This document shows positions 1 through 8,962 of a stretch of DNA of 64,000 nt, piece by piece (position 1 is the first letter of the stretch; every line of letters starts with the position of its first letter). Origin of the DNA: Pseudomonadota bacterium. GTDB taxonomy: Bacteria; Pseudomonadota; Gammaproteobacteria; Burkholderiales; Burkholderiaceae_C. The DNA is taken from NCBI GenBank assembly GCA_018241225.1, contig JAFEEG010000010.1, positions 186,001 to 250,000 on the forward strand. Reading direction: 5' to 3'. The notes under the pieces are model-generated. The model saw only the letters and a list, made by a program, of their open reading frames with translations, was not told the DNA's origin and made no database searches. The translations under genes were made by a program, and so were the position numbers.

Positions 1-52
1 GACTTTTTGTTCGGGGTAAACACCGAGAAGTTTCAGAAAACGTCTCTTGGTT

Positions 53-66
53 TTTTGCATGCAAAA
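53..66. promoter_or_regulatory. perfect 14-bp palindrome, candidate operator upstream of the aminotransferase gene
   Basis: TTTTGCATGCAAAA is its own reverse complement and lies 30 bp before the ATG at 97. The downstream stretch TGCAGCGTGCA partly repeats the half-site. GntR- and LacI-type regulators often bind such short AT-flanked palindromes, but no regulator gene is visible because the window begins here. The palindrome is seen directly; its role as an operator is inference. Confidence 0.45.
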
Positions 67-96
67 TGCAGCGTGCAATATGCCAAGTGAGAAAAA

Positions 97-1317
97 ATGC
101 TGAACCTCAACTTCCATCCCGTCGGCCGCCACTTCCTGCAGATCCCCGGACCGAGCCCGGTTCCCGATCGCATCCTGCGGGCCATCAGTTACCCCACCAT
201 CGACCATCGCGGCCCCGAATTCGGTGCGCTGGGCCTGAAGGTCCTGGCCGGCATCAAGAAGATCTTCAAGACCCAGCACCCGGTGGTGATCTACCCGGCC
301 TCCGGCACGGGCGCCTGGGAAGCGGCCCTGTCGAACACGCTCAGCCCGGGCGACACGGTGCTCATGTTCGAGACCGGCCACTTCGCCACGCTGTGGAAGA
401 AGATGGCCGAGAACCTGGGCGTGCGGCCCGAGTTCCTGGGCCTGCCCGGCACCGAGGGCTGGCGCCACGGCGTGCAGGCCCACCTGATCGAGGCGCGCCT
501 GCGCAAGGACACCGCCCACACCATCAAGGCGGTGTGCGTGGTGCACAACGAGACCTCGACGGGTGTTACCTCCGACATCGCGGCGGTGCGCCGCGCCATC
601 GATGCGGCTGGCCACCCGGCGCTGCTGCTGGTGGACACCATTTCCGGCCTGGCCTCGGCGGACTACCGCCATGACGAGTGGGGCGTGGACGTCACGGTCA
701 GTGGCTCGCAAAAGGGCCTGATGCTGCCGCCGGGCATCAGCTTCAACGCGGTGTCGCCCAAGGCCATTGCGGCGTCCAAGACGGCCAAGCTGCCACGCGC
801 CTTCTGGGGCTGGGAAGAAATCATCGCGATGAACCAGTCGGGTTACTGGCCCTACACGCCCAGCACGAACCTGCTGTATGGCTTGTCCGAAGCGCTGGAC
901 ATGATTCTCGAAGAGGGCCTGGACAATGTCTTTGCCCGCCACAATCGCCTTGGCGAAGCCTGCCGCCGCGCCGTGCGTGCCTGGGGCCTGGAGATCCAGT
1001 GCGCCGACCCGGCTGTCTACAGCCCGGTGTTGACCGGCGTGATGATGCCCGAGGGCATCGACGCCGACGTGGTTCGCCGCAACATCTACGACCGCTTCAA
1101 CATGTCGCTGGGCGCCGGCCTGGGCAAGGTCAAGGGCCGCATGTTCCGCATTGGCCACCTGGGCGACTGCAACGACCTCACGCTGACCGGCGCCCTGACC
1201 GGCTGCGAGATGGGTCTGAAGATTTCGGGCGTGCCCCTTGCCGGCAGCGGCGTCGCCGCCGCCATGGACTACCTCGCCGCACACGCCACGCCGCTGCCGC
1301 TGCAGGCAGCTGCCTGA
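97..1317 (+). CDS. class V aminotransferase, serine--glyoxylate aminotransferase type
   Basis: A 406-residue PLP-dependent enzyme of aminotransferase class V. The motif SGSQKGLMLPPG places the probable Schiff-base lysine near residue 206. The VVHNETSTGVTSDI stretch and the C-terminal FRIGHLGDCNDL block match serine-glyoxylate aminotransferases as I know them (the methylotroph SgaA is about 402 residues). The expected reaction is transfer of an amino group from serine to glyoxylate, giving hydroxypyruvate and glycine, in the cytoplasm. Alanine-glyoxylate or 2-aminoethylphosphonate transaminase are alternatives that sequence reading alone cannot exclude. Two MFS carriers follow on the same strand, so it may act on an imported amino or organic acid. 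The start is the ATG at 97, with only a weak purine-rich stretch before it. Confidence 0.85.
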   Translation: MLNLNFHPVGRHFLQIPGPSPVPDRILRAISYPTIDHRGPEFGALGLKVLAGIKKIFKTQHPVVIYPASGTGAWEAALSNTLSPGDTVLMFETGHFATLWKKMAENLGVRPEFLGLPGTEGWRHGVQAHLIEARLRKDTAHTIKAVCVVHNETSTGVTSDIAAVRRAIDAAGHPALLLVDTISGLASADYRHDEWGVDVTVSGSQKGLMLPPGISFNAVSPKAIAASKTAKLPRAFWGWEEIIAMNQSGYWPYTPSTNLLYGLSEALDMILEEGLDNVFARHNRLGEACRRAVRAWGLEIQCADPAVYSPVLTGVMMPEGIDADVVRRNIYDRFNMSLGAGLGKVKGRMFRIGHLGDCNDLTLTGALTGCEMGLKISGVPLAGSGVAAAMDYLAAHATPLPLQAAA

Positions 1318-1375
1318 CGCCCACTACCTCCAAGGCCGCCGTGCGGCCATTCCCGCATCGCACGTCCCGAAACGA

Positions 1376-1393
1376 CGGCATCCCCGGATGCCG
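1376..1393 (+). terminator. intercistronic hairpin between aminotransferase and MFS gene
   Basis: CGGCATC pairs perfectly with GATGCCG across a CCCG loop. There is no U-run after it, so it is more likely an intercistronic stem or a weak attenuator than a full intrinsic terminator. Confidence 0.35.
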
Positions 1394-1465
1394 CCGCGAC
1401 GGGCCGCACGCCGCGGGTTGGCTTGCCCAGCGCCACACATAACAGACCCCGACAAGGAGACATCC

Positions 1466-2770
1466 GTGGAAGCAACACTGCAAGCCGGAGCAACGGCAAG
1501 CACATACGAAGACCAGGTCTACCGCAAGGTGAGTTGGCGGCTGGTGCCGTTTCTCATGCTGTGCTTCCTGATCGCCTACCTCGACCGCATCAACGTGGGC
1601 TTTGCCAAGCTCCAGATGTCGCAGGACCTGGGCTTCAGCGAAACGGTCTACGGCCTGGGCGCAGGCATTTTCTTCATCGGCTACTTCCTGTTCGAAGTGC
1701 CCAGCAACCTGATGCTGCACAAGTTCGGCGCGAAGGTCTGGATCGGCCGGATCATGGTGACGTGGGGCGTGCTGTCGGCATGCTTTGCCTTCGTGGAAAC
1801 ACCCACGGCCTTCTACACCCTGCGCTTCCTGCTGGGCCTGGCCGAAGCCGGCTTCACGCCGGGCATCGTGTACTACCTGACCACCTGGTATCCCTCGCAT
1901 CGGCGCGCCAAGATCATGGCGATCTACTGCATGGGCTCGCCGCTGTCGGGCATCATCGGCAACCCCTTGTCGGGCCTGTTGCTCAGCGGCATGGCCGGCG
2001 TGGGCGGCTGGGCCGGCTGGCAGTGGATGTTCCTGATCGAGGCCGTACCTGCGGTGCTGCTGGGCTTCTTCTGCTTCTACTATCTCGACAGCTCCATCAG
2101 CAAGGCCAAGTGGCTGAGCGACGATGAAAAGCGCGTGCTCGAAAAGGCCAAGGCCGAGGACGTCAAGGGTGCGGACGCGCACGTGTCCGTCGGCAAGGTC
2201 TTCACCGACCGCCGCGTGTGGCTCATCAGCCTGATCTGCTTTTGCTACGTGTCGGGCCAGTACGGCATCACGTTGTGGCTGCCCACCTTCATCAAGTCTA
2301 CCGGCGTGGGCGATCCGCTGACCATCGGCTTGCTCAGCGCGATTCCCTACATGGCAGCCATCGTGGCCATGTACTTCTTCGGCCGCAGCGCCGACAAGCA
2401 CCGCGAACGCCGCTGGCACCTGATCATTCCCTGCCTGATGGGGGCGGTGGGCTTCCTGGCCTTGCCCTGGATCATGCACAGCACGGCGCTGTCGCTGGTG
2501 TTCCTGTCGATCGCCGCCGCCGGCATCCTGACCTGCTCGCCGCTGTTCTGGTCGCTGCCCTCGGCCTTCCTGAGCGGTGCGGCGCTGGCCACGGCCGTGG
2601 CCATGAGCAACGCCATCGGCAACCTCGCCGGCTTCACCAGCGGCTACCTGGTGGGCTACCTGCGTGACGTGACCCAGAGCAGCAACAGCGCCTACTACTT
2701 CATCGCCACGATGCTGGTGCTGGGCGCCTTCGCCATCTGGACCATTCCGGCCAAGCTGGTCAATCGATAG
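1466..2770 (+). CDS. MFS transporter, anion:cation symporter (ACS) type
   Basis: A roughly 434-residue, 12-helix major facilitator. The opening KVSWRLVPFLMLCFLIAYLDRINVGFA is the hallmark start of ACS-family carriers for organic anions such as tartrate, phthalate or hexuronates. I chose the GTG at 1466 because AAGGAGA lies six bases before it and the first helix follows at once; the frame stays open upstream to 1238 without a typical N-terminus. It sits 148 bp after the aminotransferase gene on the same strand. The substrate cannot be told from sequence; a carboxylate linked to the aminotransferase is a reasonable guess. Confidence 0.85.
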   Translation: MEATLQAGATASTYEDQVYRKVSWRLVPFLMLCFLIAYLDRINVGFAKLQMSQDLGFSETVYGLGAGIFFIGYFLFEVPSNLMLHKFGAKVWIGRIMVTWGVLSACFAFVETPTAFYTLRFLLGLAEAGFTPGIVYYLTTWYPSHRRAKIMAIYCMGSPLSGIIGNPLSGLLLSGMAGVGGWAGWQWMFLIEAVPAVLLGFFCFYYLDSSISKAKWLSDDEKRVLEKAKAEDVKGADAHVSVGKVFTDRRVWLISLICFCYVSGQYGITLWLPTFIKSTGVGDPLTIGLLSAIPYMAAIVAMYFFGRSADKHRERRWHLIIPCLMGAVGFLALPWIMHSTALSLVFLSIAAAGILTCSPLFWSLPSAFLSGAALATAVAMSNAIGNLAGFTSGYLVGYLRDVTQSSNSAYYFIATMLVLGAFAIWTIPAKLVNR

Positions 2771-2786
2771 CGACTCACAGCGCGAA

Positions 2787-2831
2787 GCCTGCCGCCGCAG
2801 TCCCGCCGCAGAACGGGGCGCGCCGGCAGGC
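2787..2831 (+). terminator. inverted repeat between the two MFS genes
   Basis: GCCTGCCG (2787-2794) is complementary to CGGCAGGC (2824-2831) with a 29-nt GC-rich loop. There is no T-tract. It may end or attenuate the first transcript before the next gene's own ribosome-binding site. Confidence 0.3.
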
Positions 2832-2877
2832 CTTGAACAAACCACCTTTCGGAGCACTAGAAAGTAGGAGACAAAAC

Positions 2878-4323
2878 ATGAGTGCAGAAGTGACTATCCA
2901 GTCGTCGGGGTCGCCGCAGCAGCGCGAGCTCGACCGGGCCATGGACGGCATCGGCGTGACGGCCTCGCACAAGAAGATCATCTTCATGATCATGCTGGGC
3001 GTGATGTTCGACGTGTTCGAGCAGAACGCGGTGGGCCTCGTGGGGCCCCTGCTGCGCGAGCAGTGGGGCATTTCGGTGGCGCAAATCGGCTTTCTCAACA
3101 CGCTTACGTTCAGCGCCGCGGCGCTCGGGCGCATCGGCTCGGGCTTCATTGCCGACCACTACGGCCGGCGCGCCATGCTCAGCGCGAACCTGCTGCTGTT
3201 CACGCTGGGCGCCGTCATCTGCGCGCTGGCGCCCAACTACGGGGTGCTGGCGGCGGGGCGCTTCATCGTGGGTATCGGCCTGGGCGGCGAGATCTCGATC
3301 GCGGTGACCATGCTGGCCGAGTTGTGCTCCACGCGCTTTCGCGGCACCGCGGTCGGCCTGGTCAGCGTGGGCAGCGGCGGGTTTGGCAACATGCTGGCTC
3401 CGGCATTCGGGCTGGCGGTGTTCGCCATGTTCCCGGGCCCGGACAACTGGCGCTGGCTGTTCGGCTGCCTGGTGATCCCGGCCGTGTTCGTGGTGTTCTA
3501 CCGCCGCTTCATTCCCGAGACGCCGCGCTTCCTGCTGTCCAAGGGGCGGGTGGACGAAGCCAATCGCGTGCTGTCGATCCTGGCCTCGGGCAAGCTTGGC
3601 AAGCTCGACGGCGAGCCGACGCAGTACGTCAACGCATCGACCACCCAGGGCGAGGCGCCGCGCGCCAAGGTGCGGCTGGCGGATGTCTTCAAGGGGCGCC
3701 TGGGGCGCTGCACCGTGGCACTGGGCGTGGCGGTCTCGATGACCTACGGCGCGCAGATCTCGGTGCTCACGCTGATGCCCACCATCCTGATCTCGCAGGG
3801 CTACACAATCTCCAAGAGCCTGCTGTTCACCATGGTGATGCAAAGCGGCAGCCTGTTCGGCGCACTGGCAGCCTCGTACTGCGGCTACCACTTCCGCCGC
3901 AAGCGCGTGCTGACCATCGGCGCGGGCCTGGCCTGCGCGGCTGGCCTGTGCTTCGGCTTCCTGACCTACAACATCCCGCTGGTGCTGCTGTTCGGTGCGT
4001 GCTTCACGTTCTGCGTGGTGCTGCTGAACACCTCGATCTGGATCTTCGCGCCCGAGCAGTACCCCACCGACGTGCGCGCCTTCGGCACTTCGCTGATCCT
4101 GGCGCTGGGTACGCTGGCCGGCGCGCTGACTCCGCTGATCAGCGGCCGCGTGTTCGAATCCTTCGGCGTGGGCGGCATGTTCAGCATGCTGGCCGCGATG
4201 TACGGCGTGTTCGCGCTGGCGGTGCAGTTTGCGCCCGAGACCTTCGGCCGTGCCATGGGCGAAGCCGCGGTCGACGAGCAACCCGCAACCGGCGAAGCAC
4301 CGGCCGGCGCCGTCAGGGCCTGA
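2878..4323 (+). CDS. MFS transporter, sugar/aromatic acid symporter type
   Basis: About 481 residues with 12 predicted helices. The segment between helices 2 and 3 (GSGFIADHYGRRAML) is the conserved MFS loop, and PETPRFLLSKGRVDEAN in the central loop is typical of SP/AAHS-like carriers. I used the ATG at 2878, preceded by GTAGGAG, rather than the TTG at 2833, which has no ribosome-binding site. It follows the ACS-type MFS gene by 107 bp in the same orientation and converges on the TAXI gene. Substrate unknown; an aromatic or other organic acid is most likely by family. Confidence 0.8.
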   Translation: MSAEVTIQSSGSPQQRELDRAMDGIGVTASHKKIIFMIMLGVMFDVFEQNAVGLVGPLLREQWGISVAQIGFLNTLTFSAAALGRIGSGFIADHYGRRAMLSANLLLFTLGAVICALAPNYGVLAAGRFIVGIGLGGEISIAVTMLAELCSTRFRGTAVGLVSVGSGGFGNMLAPAFGLAVFAMFPGPDNWRWLFGCLVIPAVFVVFYRRFIPETPRFLLSKGRVDEANRVLSILASGKLGKLDGEPTQYVNASTTQGEAPRAKVRLADVFKGRLGRCTVALGVAVSMTYGAQISVLTLMPTILISQGYTISKSLLFTMVMQSGSLFGALAASYCGYHFRRKRVLTIGAGLACAAGLCFGFLTYNIPLVLLFGACFTFCVVLLNTSIWIFAPEQYPTDVRAFGTSLILALGTLAGALTPLISGRVFESFGVGGMFSMLAAMYGVFALAVQFAPETFGRAMGEAAVDEQPATGEAPAGAVRA

Positions 4324-4358
4324 GCGATTGCGCCGGCGGCCCGCCGCGTCACTGCACG

Positions 4359-5711
4359 CTACGCGCGTGCAGCCTGGCGGGCCAGCTGGGCGCGCACGTA
4401 GTCCACGTGCTGGCGCAGGGTGTAGACCCGGTCGGAGATCTCGATGGGGAACTTGGTCTTGACGATCTCGTCCTCGATGTGGTCGAGCTGCTCGTTCGCC
4501 CTGCGCAGTTCCAGCTCGTTGAGCTGGCGCGATGCCAGATCGAGCTCCAGGTACTTCAGCTCGCCGTAGCGCCGGTACAGCCGGCTCTGGCGCCGCCAGT
4601 TCACCAGCCCCGGCAGCACGCGCATCAAGGGCACCAGGATCGCCGCCAGCGGGAGCAGCCACAGCAGCAGCCGCTGCGCATAGATGGCCACCCAGAAAGG
4701 CAGGTAGTTCTGCAGGAAGGGCTGGCCATGCTTGAAGTAGCGGTCGGCCTGGTCGGACAGCGGATAGTCCGTGTCGCGCGGGTTGGGAAACTCGCTCGGC
4801 CGGTTGATCAGGCTGGGCTGCGAATGCACCTGCTTGGCGGCCTCGAGCAGCAGGTAGTCCAGGGCAGGGTGCAGGTCGTCGCGCACCACCAGGTTGGCCG
4901 TGGTGGCCAAGAGGTGGATGTCGGCCGCCGGAAGATCGCGCGCCGGGTCGACCGCACCGCGCTTGAGCGTGATCGGCTGGAAGTACGGATAGCGCTGCGC
5001 CAGGCCTTCCACCTGGTCCAGCGATGCCAGGCGCATCTGGCCTTCATGGAGCAACTGGTGCACCGCCTGCGCCTGCGGCGCCGCGATCATGATGAGCGCG
5101 TCCACCTTGCGCTCGCGCAGCAACTGGGCCGAGGCGGTGCCGCCTTCGGTGACGAAGACGGTGCCCTTCACACCGTCCTGCACGCCGTACACGGCAAGAA
5201 GCTGGCGTGCCACGTACAGGTTGCCGCTGCCGGGCAAGCCCACCGCAATGCGCTTGCCGGCCAGCGCACCCAGCCCTTTCGAAAGATCGAGCGTGTGCGT
5301 GAAGATCCACACCGGCTCGAAGGCCACCGTGGCCAGCGAACGCAGGGCGGTGGATTCGGGCAGGGCCTCGGGGTCGGTGGCCAGCAGGCCGGTGCCGCCT
5401 TGCACGAAGCCCACCGACACCGAGCCTTCGTTCAGGCGCGTGATGTTCTCCATGCCACCGCTGGACGGCCGCAGCTCCAGGCGGATGCCGTTGGCGCGCA
5501 GGATTTCCTGGTAGCGCTGGCCGAAGCGGTGGTAGGCGCCGTCGGTGGCGCCGGTACTCATGACCAGCGTGCGCGGTGGTGCCGGGCTGATGTAGCGCAC
5601 CGCCAGCCACAGCACAGCGGCCAGCACGGCGATGAGCAAGGTCCAGCTGACCAGCCGGCGGCCGGTGGGCAGGTGGGCGTGCTCGCGCAACATCGCGGTG
5701 GGTGCGCGCAC
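4359..5711 (-). CDS. TAXI-family binding protein with membrane tether and cytoplasmic coiled-coil tail
   Basis: About 450 residues. An N-terminal hydrophobic helix (about 21-41) is followed by a TAXI-type solute-binding domain (TLVMSTGATDGAYHRFGQRYQEIL; SSGGMENITRLNEG; VGLPGSGNLYVARQLL). A second hydrophobic stretch follows (about 345-370), then a charged, helix-rich tail of about 80 residues that looks cytoplasmic. Ordinary TAXI proteins are about 320 residues, freely periplasmic, and end before this point. No TRAP membrane subunit lies nearby. The gene starts four bases after the ETF-QO stop, so the two are probably cotranscribed. The start is either the GTG at 5711 or the ATG at 5693. Its role is unknown: it could sense a ligand and signal inward, or serve a TRAP permease encoded elsewhere. 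Confidence 0.8.
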   Translation of the reverse strand: MRAPTAMLREHAHLPTGRRLVSWTLLIAVLAAVLWLAVRYISPAPPRTLVMSTGATDGAYHRFGQRYQEILRANGIRLELRPSSGGMENITRLNEGSVSVGFVQGGTGLLATDPEALPESTALRSLATVAFEPVWIFTHTLDLSKGLGALAGKRIAVGLPGSGNLYVARQLLAVYGVQDGVKGTVFVTEGGTASAQLLRERKVDALIMIAAPQAQAVHQLLHEGQMRLASLDQVEGLAQRYPYFQPITLKRGAVDPARDLPAADIHLLATTANLVVRDDLHPALDYLLLEAAKQVHSQPSLINRPSEFPNPRDTDYPLSDQADRYFKHGQPFLQNYLPFWVAIYAQRLLLWLLPLAAILVPLMRVLPGLVNWRRQSRLYRRYGELKYLELDLASRQLNELELRRANEQLDHIEDEIVKTKFPIEISDRVYTLRQHVDYVRAQLARQAARA

Positions 5712-5714
5712 CCC

Positions 5715-7415
5715 TTACATGCCGACGTAGTTGGGGCCGCCGCCGCCTTCAGGCGTGACCCACACGATGTTCTGCGTCGGGTCCTTGATGTCGCAGGTCT
5801 TGCAGTGCACGCAGTTCTGCGCGTTGATCTGCAGGCGCTCCTTGCCGGCGTTGGCCTCGTCGGGCACGAACTCGTATACGCCCGCCGGGCAGTAGCGCTG
5901 CTCGGGGCCGGCGAACTGCGGCAGGTTGATGCGCGTGGGCACCGTGGCGTCTTTCAGCGTCAGGTGCGCCGGCTGGTTCTCTTCATGGTTGGTGTTGCTG
6001 ACGAACACCGACGAGAGCCGGTCGAAGGTGAGCTTGCCGTCGGGCTTGGGGTAGGCGATCTTCTTGCACTCGGCCGCCGGCTTGAGGCGGCTGTGGTCGG
6101 CCTCGGTGCGGTGGATGGTCCACGGCACGTGGCCGCGCAGCAGGAACTGCTCGATGCCGGTCATGAGCGTGCCCACGGTGAGGCCCTTCTTGAACCACTG
6201 CTTGAAGTTGCGCGCCTTGTGCAGCTCCTTGCGCAGCCAGCTCTTCTCGAAGGCCTCGGGATAGGCGGCCAGCTCGTCGTGCGAGCGGCCGGCCATGATG
6301 GCGTCGTAGGCCGCCTCGGCGGCCAGCATGCCGGTCTTGATGGCGGCATGGCTGCCCTTGATGCGGCTGGCGTTGAGGTAGCCGGCGTCGCAGCCCACCA
6401 GTGCGCCGCCCGGGAACACGGTCTTGGGCAGCGAGAGCAGGCCGCCGGCCGTGATGGCGCGCGCGCCATAGCTCAGGCGCTTGGCGGGCTTGAGGCCCTT
6501 GTCCTGGCCCTCGAAGTACCAGCGGATGTTGGGGTGCGTCTTGAAGCGCTGGAACTCTTCGAACGGGCTGATGTGCGGGTTCTGGTAGTCCAGGCCCACC
6601 ACGAAGCCGACGACGATCTTGTTGTCTTCGGCGTGATAGAGGAAGGAGCCGCCGTAGGTGTCGGAGGGCAGGGGCCAGCCCGAGGTGTGCACCGCCAGGC
6701 CGGGCTGGTGGCGAGCCGGGTCGATTTCCCAGAGCTCCTTGATGCCGATGCCGTAGCTTTGCGGGTCCTTGCCGGCGTCGAGCTTGAACTTGGCGATGAG
6801 CTGGCGGCCCAGGTGGCCGCGTGCGCCTTCGGCAAAGATGGTGTACTTGCCGTGCAGCTCCATGCCCAGCTGGAAGTTCTCGGTGGGCTCGCCGTCTTTC
6901 CCGATGCCCATGTTGCCGGTGGCCACGCCCTTGACCGAACCGTCGTCGTTGTAGAGCACCTCGGCGGCAGCGAAGCCGGGGAAGATTTCCACGCCCAGGC
7001 CCTCGGCCTGCTGGGCCAGCCACTTGACCACGTTGCCCAGGCTGACGATGTAGTTGCCTTCGTTGTGGAAGTTGCCGGGCAACATGAAGTTGGGAACGCG
7101 CGTGCCACCGGTTTCGGACAGCATCAGGAAGGCGTCTTCCGTGACGGGCTGGTTCAGTGGTGCGCCTTGCTCGCGCCAGTCGGGCAGCAGCTCGTTGAGG
7201 GCACGCGGGTCCATGATGGCGCCCGAGAGGATGTGTGCGCCGGGCTCGGAACCCTTTTCCAGCACCACCACCGAGATTTCCTTGCCATGGTGCGCGGCCA
7301 ATTGCTTCAGGCGGATGGCGGTGGACAGGCCGCCAGGGCCGCCGCCGACGATCACCACGTCGTATTCCATCGCTTCGCGCGGGCCGAATTGGGCAAGGAT
7401 TTCTTCTTGAGTCAT
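5715..7415 (-). CDS. electron transfer flavoprotein-ubiquinone oxidoreductase
   Basis: A 566-residue enzyme carrying electrons from reduced ETF, fed by acyl-CoA and N-methyl dehydrogenases, to ubiquinone at the inner membrane. The N-terminus has the FAD Rossmann motif (VVIVGGGPGGLSTAIRLK). The C-terminus has a ferredoxin-like 4Fe-4S cluster with a first cysteine in YCPAGVYEF and then CVHCKTCDI, followed by the family ending PEGGGGPNYVGM. Length and order match bacterial and mitochondrial ETF-QO. It is the first gene of a probable two-gene unit with the TAXI protein. etfAB are not in the window. Confidence 0.95.
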   Translation of the reverse strand: MTQEEILAQFGPREAMEYDVVIVGGGPGGLSTAIRLKQLAAHHGKEISVVVLEKGSEPGAHILSGAIMDPRALNELLPDWREQGAPLNQPVTEDAFLMLSETGGTRVPNFMLPGNFHNEGNYIVSLGNVVKWLAQQAEGLGVEIFPGFAAAEVLYNDDGSVKGVATGNMGIGKDGEPTENFQLGMELHGKYTIFAEGARGHLGRQLIAKFKLDAGKDPQSYGIGIKELWEIDPARHQPGLAVHTSGWPLPSDTYGGSFLYHAEDNKIVVGFVVGLDYQNPHISPFEEFQRFKTHPNIRWYFEGQDKGLKPAKRLSYGARAITAGGLLSLPKTVFPGGALVGCDAGYLNASRIKGSHAAIKTGMLAAEAAYDAIMAGRSHDELAAYPEAFEKSWLRKELHKARNFKQWFKKGLTVGTLMTGIEQFLLRGHVPWTIHRTEADHSRLKPAAECKKIAYPKPDGKLTFDRLSSVFVSNTNHEENQPAHLTLKDATVPTRINLPQFAGPEQRYCPAGVYEFVPDEANAGKERLQINAQNCVHCKTCDIKDPTQNIVWVTPEGGGGPNYVGM

Positions 7416-7497
7416 GGGGTCTGGCTGGATATGGTTATTGGACGGGCTCGCGCGCCCTGGGCGCGGCCAGCAATTCTATTCGGCATGGCGCGCCTGA

Positions 7498-7519
7498 GCC
7501 CCCGCCCGTAGAGGGGGGC
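7498..7519 (-). terminator. GC hairpin downstream of the sensor kinase gene
   Basis: GCCCCC (7498-7503) and GGGGGC (7514-7519) can pair around a 10-nt loop in the 160-bp gap between the kinase stop and the ETF-QO start. Short C5/G5 hairpins of this kind occur often between genes in Comamonadaceae. There is no clear U-run. Confidence 0.35.
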
Positions 7520-7575
7520 GTAGGAGGGGGAGCTGTCGCCAAGGCGATATGCGCGGCCCCGGCTCGCAGCCGGAA

Positions 7576-8958
7576 TCAGGCCGCCGGGTGCAGGACGATG
7601 CGCGCCTCCAGGCCGCTCTTGGCGCCAGGTGGGGGCGAGAAAAGATCGAGCCGCGCGTCGTGCTTCTCGACGATGGTGTGCACGATGGACAGCCCCAGCC
7701 CGTAGCCGGCGCGATCGGCGCTGTGGCGCACATGGCGCTGGTGCAGGGTCTGCAGCTGCTGCGCGCTCACGCCGGGCCCGAAATCGCGCACGGCCAGGGT
7801 GCACGGCGCCATCACTTCCAGCACCACCGGCTGGCCGCAGCCGTAGTGCAGCGCGTTTTCCACCAGGTTGCGCAGTGCGATGGCCAGGGCGTCCACGTCG
7901 CCCTGGGCCCATTGCGTCTCGGTGGGGCCGATGCGCAGGTCGAGGCGGGCGCGGGCCTCGTCCTCGCGCCAGAACTCCTGCGCCACCAGGCCCGCCACCT
8001 TGGCCAGGTCCACCGGTTGGCGTGACAGCGATGCGCCCGATTCGGCGCGCGAGAGCTGCAGCAGCTTCTCGGTGCGGTGGCTCAGTGTGCGCAAGGCCAC
8101 CAGCGCGGCTTCGACGTCCTCGCGATGCAGGCCATGGTCCAGCGCGGTCTGAAGGCGAAGCCGCGCGGAAGCCAGCGGCGTGCGGATCTCGTGGGCGGCG
8201 TTGGCGGCCAGCGCCCGCTCCACGTCCAGCGCCTGCGACAGCCGCTCCAGCAGGCGATTGACGTCGTCTCCCACCGATTGCAGCTCTTGCGGCAGGGCGG
8301 GCAGCGGGATGTGGCGCAGGTCGGAGCCGCTTCGTTCTGCAATCTGGCCGGCCAGCCACTGCAGCGCGCGCAGCTCCTTGCGGGCGATCCGGCGCAGCAC
8401 CAGGGCCAGCAGCGGCAGGCCGGCCGCCAGCGGGATGAACAGGCCCAGCAAGGTGCCGTTCACGGCCTCGCGCCGCTCGTCCAGCGGGTCGGCCACCTGC
8501 AGGTACAGCGGCCGGGTGGGGTGCTGCACCGTGTAGATGCGCCACGCGCCGCTGTTCACGAAGCCGGGCTTGAGCGGCACCTCGAAGACCTTGTGGTCGT
8601 TCGCAGCCGTGTGCATGAGGATGCGGCCGGTGGCGTCTTTCACCTCGAACAGCACCAGGTCTTCGCTGAACAGCGGATCGGATGCCACCAGCGGTTGGCC
8701 CAGGGCGGCGCGCGCCTGGTTCCCGCGGTCCAGATCGCGCGCGGCAAAATCGAACAGGCGGTGCGAGATCTCGGCCAGTTCGCTGTCGAAGTTGTTGTTG
8801 ATCTCGCGGTCCACGTACCACACGACGCCCATCACGCTCAGCAGCCACACTCCGCCCACCCAGATGATGAGGGTGCGGGTCAGGTGGCCTGCCAGCGATT
8901 CGCTGTCTGCGCTTCTTCGCGCGCCCGGTGTGCGCCTTGCCTTGGGACCGCTTGCCAC
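7576..8958 (-). CDS. sensor histidine kinase, PmrB/QseC-like
   Basis: A 460-residue inner-membrane kinase. Helix 1 (about 29-48) and helix 2 (about 168-188) flank a periplasmic sensor domain of about 120 residues. A HAMP-like linker leads to the phosphoacceptor motif AAHEIRTPLASAR, with His at about 256. The ATPase domain shows NLVENALHYG, DFGPGVS and GYGLGLSIV. It lies four bases after the response regulator gene, so the two form one operon. Divergent from the pair is a lipid A modification gene set, which suggests, by analogy with PmrAB and related systems, that it senses cationic peptides, metal or pH at the envelope. The stimulus is inference. Confidence 0.9.
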   Translation of the reverse strand: MASGPKARRTPGARRSADSESLAGHLTRTLIIWVGGVWLLSVMGVVWYVDREINNNFDSELAEISHRLFDFAARDLDRGNQARAALGQPLVASDPLFSEDLVLFEVKDATGRILMHTAANDHKVFEVPLKPGFVNSGAWRIYTVQHPTRPLYLQVADPLDERREAVNGTLLGLFIPLAAGLPLLALVLRRIARKELRALQWLAGQIAERSGSDLRHIPLPALPQELQSVGDDVNRLLERLSQALDVERALAANAAHEIRTPLASARLRLQTALDHGLHREDVEAALVALRTLSHRTEKLLQLSRAESGASLSRQPVDLAKVAGLVAQEFWREDEARARLDLRIGPTETQWAQGDVDALAIALRNLVENALHYGCGQPVVLEVMAPCTLAVRDFGPGVSAQQLQTLHQRHVRHSADRAGYGLGLSIVHTIVEKHDARLDLFSPPPGAKSGLEARIVLHPAA

Positions 8959-8962
8959 GCCC

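Noticed and set aside
2857..4662. A 601-codon minus-strand frame over the second MFS gene
   Set aside because: Low-complexity Ala/Gln/His/Arg-rich antisense product without motif.
3063..7511. A 1482-codon open frame on the plus strand
   Set aside because: It is antisense to the TAXI and ETF-QO genes and overlaps the MFS gene; its protein is low-complexity Arg/Ala/Gly/His-rich, and the stop-free length follows from high GC codon use.
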